From Isoperla grammatica (taxonomy: Eukaryota > Arthropoda > Insecta > Plecoptera > Perlodidae): 64,000 nucleotides of DNA. The stretch covers positions 56,661,221-56,725,220 of the forward strand of contig OX246740.1 in the NCBI GenBank assembly GCA_945910005.1. The letters run 5' to 3'. Below the pieces are notes generated by a model, which was not told the DNA's origin, made no database searches, and saw only the letters and a list, made by a program, of their open reading frames with translations. Below, in pieces: positions 40,091 through 51,800 of this stretch. Numbering within the stretch: position 1 is the stretch's first letter; every line of letters begins with the position of its first letter. Both the position numbers and the translations under genes were made by a program.

Positions 40091-43000
40091 ATAGAGCTGG
40101 TGTGCATCATATAACGGGTATTCCTACGAAAAATTATTATAGATCAAAGTAAACCCCCAATGCTTGGTAGCACCTTCATGTTCAGCCTTATGACTCTGAG
40201 AAGCAGCCCACAATCTCCCAAGTCACGTCTGTCAGATGTTAGTGTCTGCTGGACCGTATGGTAGGCTACGTTCTGGCTGATGGTCACAGTGAGGTGAGTC
40301 ATCTTGCTTGTTGCGTAACAGTGATGGATGTGTTACATAGTATAACAGGGCCAACATACCAGCCCACGCGGTTTACGTCGGTTAGTCGACCATTAGAACG
40401 TAAACACATCCATCCGTGCAGAACACATGCTTGAGTCACTGAGTACTCCATATTGCTGCTCTAGAAAGAGTGACGTCACATGTCTTGGACAGTGAGAGAA
40501 CCCAACGGTTCTTGTTCGTATCTAGAATCAAATGTTAGGGTTTCTGATGTAAAATGTGATCTTAAAACAAGAGAACAGAAGGGGGAAAATAATGAAGTTG
40601 CAGAATTTCAATAACATCTTAAAACTGTCATCCATGTATGATCTACTACCAATGTGCGACAAATGTTGCATACTTTCTTGCATACTTTCTTGCATACTTT
40701 CTTGCATAGTTTATAAATCTTTGGGGGAGGGGGGAGTATGAGTGATGAGTATGGTCAATGTTTTTGCTGCTGCTTTCGGTCTGTGGGAAAGACTGGCTAT
40801 GGCGCTATAGAATCTGTTAATCCAGTAACAACCCCCTTTCAACGAATTTAGTTAAGATTATAACCTGTCGACTATGACGGTGAAGAAACCGCTCTACGAA
40901 ATTGGCAACAAGTATAGCTCATCCAATGATTGTGTATTAAAATATAGAGTTGAAAGTATATGAGGTAAACATCTTGAAATGTATCGTGAGCTGCACTAAG
41001 TAAAAGTGTCCAAAGTGTGTCAAGGTTAACTACGCCATATTACGGCCAGGAGTTTATTAACCCGATAGTCAGTCAATCAGTCAGTCAGTCAGTCAGAAGT
41101 AATGCACTCGTTGCTTTGTCCTTGGCACAATCGTTCGATAGGTCGAACTTTCGAGAAGAGTCGAACGAACGAACGAACGTTTTTCGTGGTGGCCCCACAT
41201 CGGCATTCACTTTTTATCGCACTTGATGGCGATGGTCATTTGTCTTGAGTGTTGCATTGCATTATGGAGGTCGTGGTAAGAGCATGTACGTTATTGTGAT
41301 CAAGGCCCCTCGTCGTTGTGAACAGAAAGAGTCTCTAATGTGGATTTAATAGATTCAATGTGGATCAGAGAAGGTTTGGCCTTGTGGAGTGACATTTAGA
41401 AGATGTTGTTAATGATCGGATGGTTTGTACCGTTATGGGATGATGTGTTAGGTGTATGGCGAGCAGATACGCGCCCGATGGTAACCAACACTCTACGGTG
41501 CTCGAGCCATGTCCAGTCTGTTGAAGACTATACGATTCCTTCGCTCTTTTCATTCTAGCTAACTGTTTCTAGGGGGATTCGTTTAAAAATACTGATTTTC
41601 TTTTGTATTGACAATTATTTGTTCCATTGATTTTCGTACTAAAATATACATATTTTAATTATTAGACATTTGTATGCACATAATTTTTATGTTTTAATAT
41701 TCTTCATTGATTTTCTTTCTTCTCCATGACATTTTGTATCTCTCCTCCCACTTTCTTATACACATTTCTTGACGAGTCCTTTCATTTTCTTGACAGAAAC
41801 CTTCGCGTAAACGATGGTACCGAATGGCTAAATGTTATAGAAGAGCATAGTAAATTATTATTCATTAATGTAGTCTAGGTGCATACGAAGGTAAATATCT
41901 TAATATATTTTGTTATGACGAAGTCTATTAAATTTTAAACAATGCAAAACGTAAAGGTCGAAAGCAGACACAACAAAATAGAATAAATCAACCTAGATAT
42001 TATGTTTCATTTATACTTTTTTCACTTCTTATAATGTATTTTGTTTTTAATTTGTGTTTAGCGACCTAGAAAATCGAGATTCCACATAAAAATAAACAAG
42101 ATTCCTGTTTAAATGTTCTGGCAATTACCAGCGATCAGCATTGATCAGCATATGGTCTGGCCATTGAATAAGTGAGTCATTTAGAAATTCATAGTCATTT
42201 TTCACGACTAATGCGAGTAATCTTTCACTCAATAAACCACTTTCACTGTATGTCTTGTCTGTCTCTGTCTCAGTCTCTGTGAGCTGTGATGTATTTCACC
42301 CAAACACTAACGTAATGTTTGAAGACAAAACACTGTCTAAGATTGCCCACCCAACATGCTGGACATCAAATATGTAAATATGTAGTCATGATTACACAAT
42401 ATATAACATACCTCTAATAGAATACTGAAAGTAAGTTTCTGTTCTTGTAACTGAGTGAGTGAAGAAATAACAAATACAGAACAGAGTTTGTCCATTAGTT
42501 GAAATCAGTTAACTTTTGGTTAGATATACATTGTTAGCAAGTAGCAACGAAGAAATGTATCACAAATTATGTAGCCCTGCTATAAATTAGCAAAGAAGAG
42601 AAGTGATTTTAAATGCACACATGATTTGCATTGTCTTTAAATTATTATTTGACTAAAATATATTATTCGTCCTCTTTATAAATGTTCTTGTATTTATTGT
42701 GAATCTTTCTAAAGTGTAGTTAGTACAAAATATGTGTAGTAAAGAACAGGCTGACTGCATTTTATGTTAGCTCGATTAGCAAAAACCCACGAAGTTTTGC
42801 GGACCTCCACTCAATTTTACCAATAGTTTGAAGAAGATTATCGATCTTCAAAATACCGTTCATGGTTTTCTCTGTTCAACTTAGTGATACTTTATACTCT
42901 GTACTATTGGACACTGTAATACGATGCTGATGTGCTTATAAGTCTCATTGTACCAATTTTATAAATGTAAAAATGTAAAACCATGTTAAAAATACCGGTA

Positions 43001-44937
43001 GAACAAAGAAGTTGTTGATATTTATGGCTGCCACCATAGGTTGTATATTTATGGTTTGCAATATGTGCACTAGGTCCCATGCCGAGCAGTATTACAGTAT
43101 TACTTCCTCTAGCCCAGCTAACTCACACCTGCAGCACAGCCCGATGCTCTTTACAAGCTCGCTGAGTCTAAGAAGAAGAGAAAGGATCTAAAAGAAATAT
43201 AACACACATCTAGAACAACTTTAGCCAAGAGCGAAAAACAAAAAAAAAACACGTTCGTTTCTTTGGCATTTAAATTACTGTATATACGTCGTCGACCAGA
43301 TTTTTCGAACTAATAAAAATTAATTGGTTATATCTTTGTGTTCGATTTTCTCGAAGTCGACTTTTCTATATTTAAGTTAAATCGGAAACGAAGAGATATC
43401 AACTACGTTGCTTGTGACGTGTGGTGCAAAGTTATGGTCAGGTTATCGTGTTTGTAAAATTATCTAATTAAAAAAGAAAGATGTCTTAAGGCCGGTCGGT
43501 AGAGTGTTTGTGTGCACGTGGTCGAAGGCCGTCTGCTCCCTTTACTCACGTTTTACGATGGTATTTACGCTCGTGTGCCGTGATCCAATCAACTCCAGCT
43601 GGTCTAGAACTACAGGTGTAAGATAAAAAAAATAAATAAATTCACATTTAGAGTCTACCCACTCAGTAACTAAACTGATTTGCAGTGGGGGACTTTAATT
43701 GAAAGTGACTGAACCAACCCTGTAGGCTTCGAACACCATCGACGAGTGAGCGATAACCAATCCAAGATCGATATTTCAAATACGAAACATATGAATCAGT
43801 GATTGGACAGTGCGAACACCTGCGGACAAATGCCAGAATCAACAAGGCCGATTCAGAACAACTTTGAATTTATTGAGTGCTTCGTTGCTAGGACGGCTCC
43901 AAAGTCACCGTTTACTTATATCTAAGCCAAGAAGTAATAGAATTGAATCCAGATTAGAAGTTAAAAAACTTCTGCCTGCATCATGTTTCGTGACGTCATC
44001 AAGTGTAGCTACGAGGGGGGGGGGCAACACTGCGAACCAAACCACGTGACACACGTGCCCTAAAAGTTTGGGCTGTAATTTTGTTTGTGTATAAAATTGT
44101 ATTGTGTCTTACATAGTCCTACATCCACAGTTTATAAATGGTTTGCACAAATACAGAAATAAAAGAAGGTACATAATAAGAATATAAATAATATTAACAT
44201 AATATACATAACTTATTCTAAAGTCAACCAAAGTATAATAATTCATATTTCTTCTTTTTTTCTCCTCTCTTTCTTCCAGTCTTCTGTATTCCTTCTTCCC
44301 CTTCTTCCTTTCTGAGTCCTGTACAGTGGTTTGAAATGATGCACGGGAAACAGATACGAGTCGCATCGCTCTGCTAAATGTTCTATATTCTAATGTTTAG
44401 ATCTTGGCGGTATATATATAAATGTTGTCGAGCTCTCTCGGCGCCTGCGCAGTGGTTTAGTAACAGAGGTTTCGGTCGTGCCGCGTCTATTGGGGTCGAC
44501 CTTTACCCGCACTATTACACTTTAATCCGTACTTTATTAATTATCAACGCTCACACTTGGGAAACTGGTTCGGTCATCAATTATCTTTATTTAAATTACA
44601 TTTCCCATGTCGTGAGTTTACAGAATTAAATTTCTTTTTAATTCGTTTAGCTGAAGGAAAAGTAAATTTGATGCAATATTAAACTGTTGGTTTATACCTG
44701 GATCTAGCGGTGTTGCGAAAGAGCTCCTCATTCACAGGTCTATCATTATTTATGTTGCTGCTCCTAAACAAACTCAGCTTATCAACCTGCAGTGTTGGGC
44801 ATGAACGCACCCGATAAGAAAACACTCGTTGAAGTCTGCAAAACATTTAACTGTAATTTATATAATATCTTGAAGAATCATGTTGTTAAATGTAAACTCT
44901 CATCATTTTGATTCATGTTATATATTCATGTAAATTT
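40091..44937. other. Spacer with simple repeats, no recognised gene
   Basis: It contains the 12 bp array at 40667-40706, an AGTC run (41069-41096), a GAAC run (about 41163-41180), a 10 G tract (44014-44023), and a tRNA-like word near 43491. Open frames of 60-85 codons lack support. Long parts (about 41600-43400) are plain AT-rich sequence. Confidence 0.45.
40667..40706. repeat. 12 bp minisatellite
   Basis: Three full copies and one partial copy of TTGCATACTTTC. The period of 12 gives a spurious SCIL-repeat reading frame. Confidence 0.9.
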
Positions 44938-45417
44938 CAGGATGGACACCGGCCACGACTACCTTCAAGCCCATCTGCACAAAATAGGAGTGGTGGATAC
45001 AAGAACATGCCCACTCTGCAAAGAACAAGACCAGGACGCGGAACATCTTGCGACGTGTGTTTCCCAGACAGCAGAAAGGTATCTAATGGAGAGGCAAAAT
45101 ATAGTAAGAAGGAAATATGTGGCAAACCTTTATTGGGAACCTAACCTCCTGTCTGCCCATGCATTGATATCTCAGCTATCACTCAGCCGGACAACCATCG
45201 CAGGACTTGCGGTGAGTCTGTCCGTACTCATGTTTAATAATTGCGATAATACAGGGAAAGTTCTGTGGATGCTTTACTGGAGCCATTAGTTTCTTCTAGA
45301 TCGCTATGATTAACTTTCGATACTAAGTGGTGCGCGAACAAGCCTAAGAGGAAATCATTCCATGATCGAGAGATGAGGAACAGAGATAAACGGTGATCTT
45401 TGTTGTTGTTGTTGTTG
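44938..45417 (+). mobile_element. 5'-truncated non-LTR retrotransposon (LINE) 3' end
   Basis: From 44942 the frame reads MDTGHDYLQAHLHKIGVVD, then TCPLCKEQDQDAEHLATC. This is the C-terminal motif of arthropod LINE ORF2 proteins: a TGH..L..HL.. helix followed by a CX2C...HX4C zinc knuckle, located after the reverse transcriptase/RNase H part. The frame runs on to about 45289 but probably leaves the original frame near 45211. The sequence then continues through a 3' UTR-like stretch to a (GTT)n tail at 45402-45417. Missing 5' parts and a simple-repeat tail are what target-primed reverse transcription leaves behind. The AG immediately before it and the GTGAGT at 45212 look like splice sites but are probably coincidental. 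Confidence 0.75.
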
Positions 45418-47970
45418 GCCATTGTTTCAATCCAATATCGACATTAGAACATTGTAAGGACTCGATCGTAGCAAGAGTAAGGCAAACATGTGAAGGTTAG
45501 AAATCAATATCATCCCCAAGAAGACATTATGATAAATATTTAGCAATTAAAAAAACAAGAACGACCTAGCGAGTGTCAGTAATTGCAAAGTACCGGTAAC
45601 AGAATTTATTCTTAAATACAGAAATTAAAAAGTGTCGATACATAGAAATAACTTGTTGTTTTCATGTGTGGGAATTGTTTGGAATTTATGAGTAAAGATC
45701 TTAGCGCGTACGATTGCAGTAAACCTTAGATGAGTGGGGATCCTTTCAGTAATGATTCCCGAAGACAGACATCGAAGCTGCGACCTCCCGTAGTAGAATC
45801 TCTACAGTGCTTTCACTGGCGCCACCTCAATCCGTGTTCGACAAGCCCGAAGTGTTGAATGGAATCACATTCCACGCTCGCTTGATAACAATTAGCAATA
45901 ATTAACTCATTGTGTGTTGTGATTGATCCTGCACACTTGGATTGTGTCGAAGATTGCTGCACACTTGTTGAGGATCGCTGGGCAAGCGTGCAGGCTGGCC
46001 TCGATAGGTATAGACACGCAGAACTACTCATCTGTGCTTAGAAAAGTGTTGAAAACAGAAGTATTGAGTGGAGAAATTTAAAATACAATGTCTAGAATAT
46101 GCGAAGAAGCGTTTGAATAAGTTTATCATTTTCCAAAATAACGTTCAATTCAAAACAAAGCATTTCATGAAGTGTACTTAAAGTCGATCGATGAAGTGAA
46201 CTACCCATTCAATACAACAACTAAACTATTCAAATTAAATGGACATGAAAAAATACTTTTTTTTATTCTAAATTATGAATTTCAAGAATTATTACATATG
46301 AGTAGCATTTAATACTGAACTTCTTGAAATTATATATATTTTTTTATTAATAAAGTATATTTATAGTTTCTAATTTGAGTAGATTTGACGTAAAATTGAC
46401 ACACCAACGCGAATATCTCGAAAACGGATCGCGTTCGATCATCTTTTTCAAACGTATTCATGTTAGTCATGAAGTTATCTACATTTAGGACGAAAATTTG
46501 TTACAATATTTTACTTTTTGAAGGTGCTACGCAAGGTTATACGATTGAAAGTGTAGGTTTTTGTTCAGTTACAAATGTATAGCATAGGGAATTCCAACGC
46601 ATTTCAACACTCAATAAATAAAAAACTAATAGCGGTAGGTGCATATTTTTTTCTACAATATTCACAAGCTTAATCTCAACTTGCAGTACATACAAAAAGA
46701 ATTATTTATATTACATGTGCAGTTATCATCGATCGACTTTAATTAATTTCACAGGTCTAGCAGAATTAATATTTAATAAACATTTCGGCCCATTATGCTT
46801 TACTCTCTTTTCTAAAAAACACCGAGCCCACGGATCGAATATTGCATATGTGTTTTAGTACACGAAATTATGTATTTGTGTTACATACATTTCACAATAA
46901 TTAATTATGTGTGCCAATTTAAAACGATCGTATAGTTGAGCCAAAGTCCCAAAATTCTAGGAAATTTTAAAGCTTGTATTTCATCTATGTAACAGATTAT
47001 TTCAGATCAGTGTTCACAGCTCACATTTCGTGTGTTAAACCCCCGCGTTGAAAACTAATAGCGATCCACCATTCAATCATGTTAATGTAGTGTTGTGAGG
47101 GTATTGACATACACGATATGACATATCTCTATGATAATACACACTGCGGCCACTACAGCAAACATACAACAGAGTCATTGTTTGTTGCGTTATAACATCA
47201 ACAGGACAGAGACCCACAAGGGATGTATAATGAAAACAATGGTTTATTAGAGCAACAGAAACAAAGACAAATGAGTAGTAAAAACACAAACAAAATCACG
47301 ACGGAAACTGTCAACGCCAATGTTGAAAAATGTTCGGTAAAAACTTGACATATGTCAAAGCAATGCCTTTTTTTAAGAGCATATAAAGGACTCTTAAACT
47401 AACATAGATAGCGCTGCTAAGCAACCTCCTTTCAGCGCCATTGATGAATAATAACAATGAAACAACAATGAAAATTGACAGCTAAACCACTCCTAATAGA
47501 AGTTTATTTTCTTGCCACCAGAATGCATCTAGTAAATTTTGAGTGCTCTTTTGAATGAATCGAGTTCATGGGAGCAATGCTGCAAACGGACCTCCCTTGC
47601 GTAACATTGATGCCCGTACCCTACGCCACTGGTATTAAGACACAACCGAAAGCTAAAGGGTTAGTATAATTAACTGATAAAGCTTTGGCGAGCTTCGCTG
47701 CAAGGTGGCTCAATCTAGTGGTTGGATTTTGAAGCTATTGACCTCTCTCCGTTTGAGTGCGATCTCGCGGTGAAAAGACACACTATTCCCTTTCTCTCAC
47801 TACGTCACAACTCTGGTGTGCCGAGCAGAGTTTTGATGGATAATAGCACCACTTTTACTTCACTCTATTGTTTGGATAATAAAAAATACGAAACCACTAT
47901 TACACTCGGAGAGGAATTTGTAATAAAAATACGAAACACCAATCTAATTTGAATACAAATAATAATAAAT
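45418..47970. other. AT-rich spacer left of the LTR retrotransposon
   Basis: Apart from a SINE head at 45757-45828 and a tRNA-like segment at about 47700-47770 (TGGCTCAATCTAGTGG then CGTTTGAGTGCGATC), nothing recognisable is seen. It ends with the AAAT that is duplicated on the other side of the retrotransposon. Confidence 0.45.
45757..45828 (-). mobile_element. Family B SINE head, minus strand
   Basis: The minus strand reads GAGGTGGCGCCAGTGAAAGC, then GATTCTACTACGGGAGGTCG, then CAGCTTCGATGTC. This parallels the head at 39873-39930 (GAGGTGGCTTAGCGG..., GGGAGGTCGCCCGTTCGATT). The B box is mutated, and only the tRNA-like part is clear. Confidence 0.45.
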
Positions 47971-48340
47971 TGCAACGGTGCGTCGACCAGTTGCTTGAAT
48001 ATGAAGTGAGGGAAGCGGGTTAAAATATAATTACTTGAAATAGATAGATATGACTGTTTATTAGTAGATAGATAGATGAATGTACAATCCCCTGTGGTCG
48101 ACCCGACTCACAGACCATCCGCTTACCGAGGTCTAAACCGACCTCTACGGATCCTGAATCAACACTGACTCCTCACCAGCCGCTCTCTTCACATGAAACC
48201 TTCCCAGCTCCCACCCCGTGTAGCCAAGACTCGCCTCTCACCTGAGGGTGGTAGCAAGACATAGGCGAGTCAAGCCTACACGGGCTGGCTGGCGAGCCTC
48301 CAGCAGTGCAGGCCTATCCCAGCAAGATAGGTGCACTACA
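47971..48340 (-). repeat. 3' LTR
   Basis: 370 bp, bounded in element sense by TGTAGTGCACC and CGTTGCA (TG...CA). It contains an AATAAA signal (complement of 48057-48062) and a TCAGT initiator-like word (complement of 48164-48168). A strong imperfect hairpin has arms 48215-48235 and 48264-48284. It reads identical to the other LTR. Confidence 0.97.
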
Positions 48341-48360
48341 TGACCCCGTCCCAAAAAGGG
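48341..48360 (-). promoter_or_regulatory. Putative polypurine tract (plus-strand primer)
   Basis: Immediately before the 3' LTR in element sense the sequence is TTTTTGGGACGGGGTCA. The GGGACGGGG core is purine-rich with one interruption and sits where the second-strand primer of an LTR element is expected. The exact cleavage site is inferred from the LTR start. Confidence 0.6.
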
Positions 48361-48894
48361 TGAATACATACGGTAAAAAAGTATAATATACAAAAATCTT
48401 AAACTTGTAGGGCTTTAGTCCAAAGTACATAAATAAACATAAATTTACAAAAACCAAAAACTATGTTAATATATCAACCCAACACAACACACATGTCGAC
48501 TACAAAACCACAAGTGAAAATGTACACAATATGTATGACACAGTTTGGCAAACAAACAAACAAAACACGAAGAAACAATACGTACACAAGCAGTGAGCAA
48601 CAACCATATATTACACAAACAAGCAAGCAAAGGAACCCAATATGTACACAACCAATAAGCAAGAAACCATATGTTAAACAAACAAACAAAGCAAAGACAA
48701 AAACAACAATTCAATATGTACACAGTAAATTAAACAAACGCAATTAAAACTTCGCACTTGCCTCATCACACCAGGTAGTTCGTTCGTGCAATGTAAATGG
48801 GCACACCACTAGACACAAAAACGTTATCACATTTTTTTTTTTTTTTTTTTTTTGAATTATAAACATTACACTAATAATGTTCGCAATCACACGA
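48361..48894 (-). other. 3' untranslated region of the retrotransposon
   Basis: This is non-coding sequence between the pol stop and the 3' LTR. On the plus strand it is CAAA-rich, with four irregularly spaced CAATAYGTA words (about 48527, 48576, 48638 and 48712) inside imperfect repeats. A run of 22 T at 48832-48853 is a 22 A tract in the element's RNA. Frames of 70-94 codons here start at non-ATG codons or are low complexity, and I do not call them genes. No envelope frame is seen. Confidence 0.7.
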
Positions 48895-51800
48895 TCACTC
48901 GAGTTCCGATGTTGCGGCGTGAGGGGGTTGAAGCTTTCCACAGGTTGTTGACCGCAGGTTGTAACGGTGAACCGGCTGTGTGGTGGATCTTGGCGTGGGA
49001 AGGAGTGGTTGTCTTTTGTTGGGGAAGGTATTTACAGTTGTCGCAGGCTGAGCCCAAGATGGCTGGGCTGTGAAAGGGGTAAGCTGGTCTACATTGTTCG
49101 TGCTCACGTATTTCCGAGACACAGGGTCCGACAGGCAATAAACATTTTTATTGACTTGTTGTTCCACCCGCCAAGGACCATCCCTTTTCTTTGCCAATCT
49201 GCTTGAAACTCCCTGTGCCGCGTCACTAAGCACGTGTGTGTCTCTCAACACTAGCTGTCCCACGGTCAATTGCAACTCTCGCCGCCCTTTATTGTACGCT
49301 GTCCGCCGAATCTCATGCGCTGTGCCTGAGCTGTCAAGCGCCATGATTCTTGCAACTTTCAAACGGCTGTCTAAGTCTTTGGCATATTTTCCTATGTGAT
49401 CTTCTTCCGCTGAACCACCATATGTCTCGTTAAAACTGTCGAAAGGGAATTTAAGTTCCCTGCCTAGTGTCAGATAGGCTGGAGAATACCCCGTCGTTTC
49501 GTGAACAGCACTGCGGAGCGCAAAACCAACTTCCGGTAACCGGGCGTCCCATGCTTTGTGCTCCGTGGTCAAAGCAACAATGCATTGTTTTAAGATTTTA
49601 TTCACTCGCTCCGTTATGTTGCCCTGTGGCCGGTATGGAACAATGTACCGTGTCTTAATACCTAACTGAGAGCAAGCGTCCTTCCACTGCTTACTCACAA
49701 ATTGGCTCCCGTTATCAGATCGGATCTGTGACACAAAACCGTATTTACAACAATAATCCATTAAACATCTTACTACTGCCTTAGCAGTAGCACTCCTAAG
49801 TGGATACATTTCTACCCATTTGGTAAAATCATCAATTATTACAAAAATGAATTTATTTCCATTTGACGTGCTCGGATATGGACCCATCAAATCGACTGAG
49901 AGATTCGACGCTGGAGTAGACGCTACTGAACTTTCCATCATACCAGCAGGTTTTACATTTCTGGGCTTGGTTTTTTGACATATTTCGCAGCCCCTGACAT
50001 AACGTTTTACATCCGTTCGAAGGCCTGTCCACGTAAACCTGTCGCATACGCGCTGCAGCGTTTTTGCTATTCCTAAATGTCCCGCCAGCGCATTATCATG
50101 TAATGCTTCCATTACATGCTTTCTTAAAACGTTAGGTACAACCTTTTTGTACGCCGTACGTGCCATTGAACACTGCTCGTCTGTGTCCGAGGGCATGTAC
50201 TTAACAAGCACTCCATCTGTATCCAGCATCATCGCACTGTCAACCATACTTTCATTTTCAATTTTCGCAATAAGATCCGCCAGTTTAGGATCGTTTCGCT
50301 GCAGCGTATGCCAAGTGCGACAATCCCCTAAATCGACTTCTGTATTTTGAGCGACAGTACATGAGGTTGCGACCGTGGGCTGGAAAGTGAGGCGACCAAA
50401 GGGATTTTCAAGGCAAGTAGTGGGCTCCTCAACGTCACTAATAGGCAAAAGCGTGTCTACCAGCCTTGACGGTGCATTAGTTACACTCGTCTCCCGCAGG
50501 GGCGCTCGTGATAAACAGTCAGCCACAAGGTTAGACGACCCCCGCCTGTACTTTATCTCACAATCTAAGGGCATCATTCTCATTGCCCATCGCTTAACTC
50601 GTCCCGTAGGGGTGTCCATAGTAAACAAACTCTTCAGGGCCGCGTGATCAGTTTCGACGGTAAAGTGAGACATTTCCACGTACGGGTAGAACTTGTTTAC
50701 CGCCCACACTACAGCTAAGCCTTCCAAATCAGTGCTCGAATAAACCTTCTCACATGGCGTTAATGAACGTGAGGCAAAACTAATCGGTCTATTTCCTTGG
50801 ATTAGAACAGCTCCCAGACCCTCCTTGGAGCCATCACACTGAATGGTAAACTCTTCGTCCATATTAGGAAGTGCTAAGCATGTATCAGACTGTATAAACG
50901 TTCTCAGCTCGTCGAAAGCATTTTTTTGTTCTGGGCCCCATTGCCATTTAACATCCTTCTTTAACAGGTACGTTAGCGGTGACGCGACTGTACCAAATCT
51001 CGGAATGAACGCCCTATAAAAACCCGCCATTCCTAGAAATCTTTGCAGTTCCTTGATATTTTTAGGGCTCGGGAATTTGTTGATAGCTTCTACCTTTTCG
51101 GGCTCAGGTGCCACACTCCCAGGTGTAATAATGTGCCCTAAATGGTGCAGTCTTTGCTGACATAGCTGCACTTTTTTAGGATTAACAGTGAGCCCTGCTC
51201 TGCGTAGACGTTCTATCACGTCAGCCACGTGCATCGCGTGTTCCTCCTCGGTGTCAGAAAATACAATAAGGTCATCTAAAAACGCTAACGCATACTTGTA
51301 AGCGGCCCCCTCAAGCACCTTATCCATCAACCGATTGAACGAATGGCTAGCCCCCTTGAGCCCAAACGGCATTCGTTTGTACCTAAACACTCCACGATGG
51401 CAGTGAAAGGCCGTCTTTGGTCTATCCTCTGGTGCGACTATGATCTGATGATAGCCTTGCGACAGATCAAACGTCGTCATGAATTTAGCCTTACCCAATT
51501 GAGCAAAAATCCAATCAATCCTAGGCATAGCATGAGGGTCAACTTCACTTCTCAAATTCAGTGGCCTATAGTCCAAAACCATTCTATAACCCCCGGTCTT
51601 CTTAGCTACTAATACAGGAGCACTCAGCCACTGGCTAGTGCAGGGCTCAATAATATCGTCTGCTAGCAACTTGTCGATGATTCCGTCGAGTACCTCTCTT
51701 TTACGAGCGTTCATCGGCCTCATTGCACACCGCACCGGTTTGTTCTCCCCTGTGTTTATCTCGTGGACTATAAGATCTGTTTTCCCGGGTTTTTCACTGA

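Noticed and set aside
44941..45211. A 271 bp open frame flanked by AG and GTGAGT, possibly a domesticated LINE exon
   Set aside because: It is followed by a LINE-like 3' region and a (GTT)n tail, so a 5'-truncated insertion explains it more simply. The splice-like edges are probably coincidental.
48466..48723. Cysteine-rich hydrophobic frame in the retrotransposon 3' UTR, a possible small envelope-like protein
   Set aside because: It starts at GTG rather than ATG, overlaps other equally open frames in the same CAAA-rich repeats, and has no internal methionine. Low complexity explains it.
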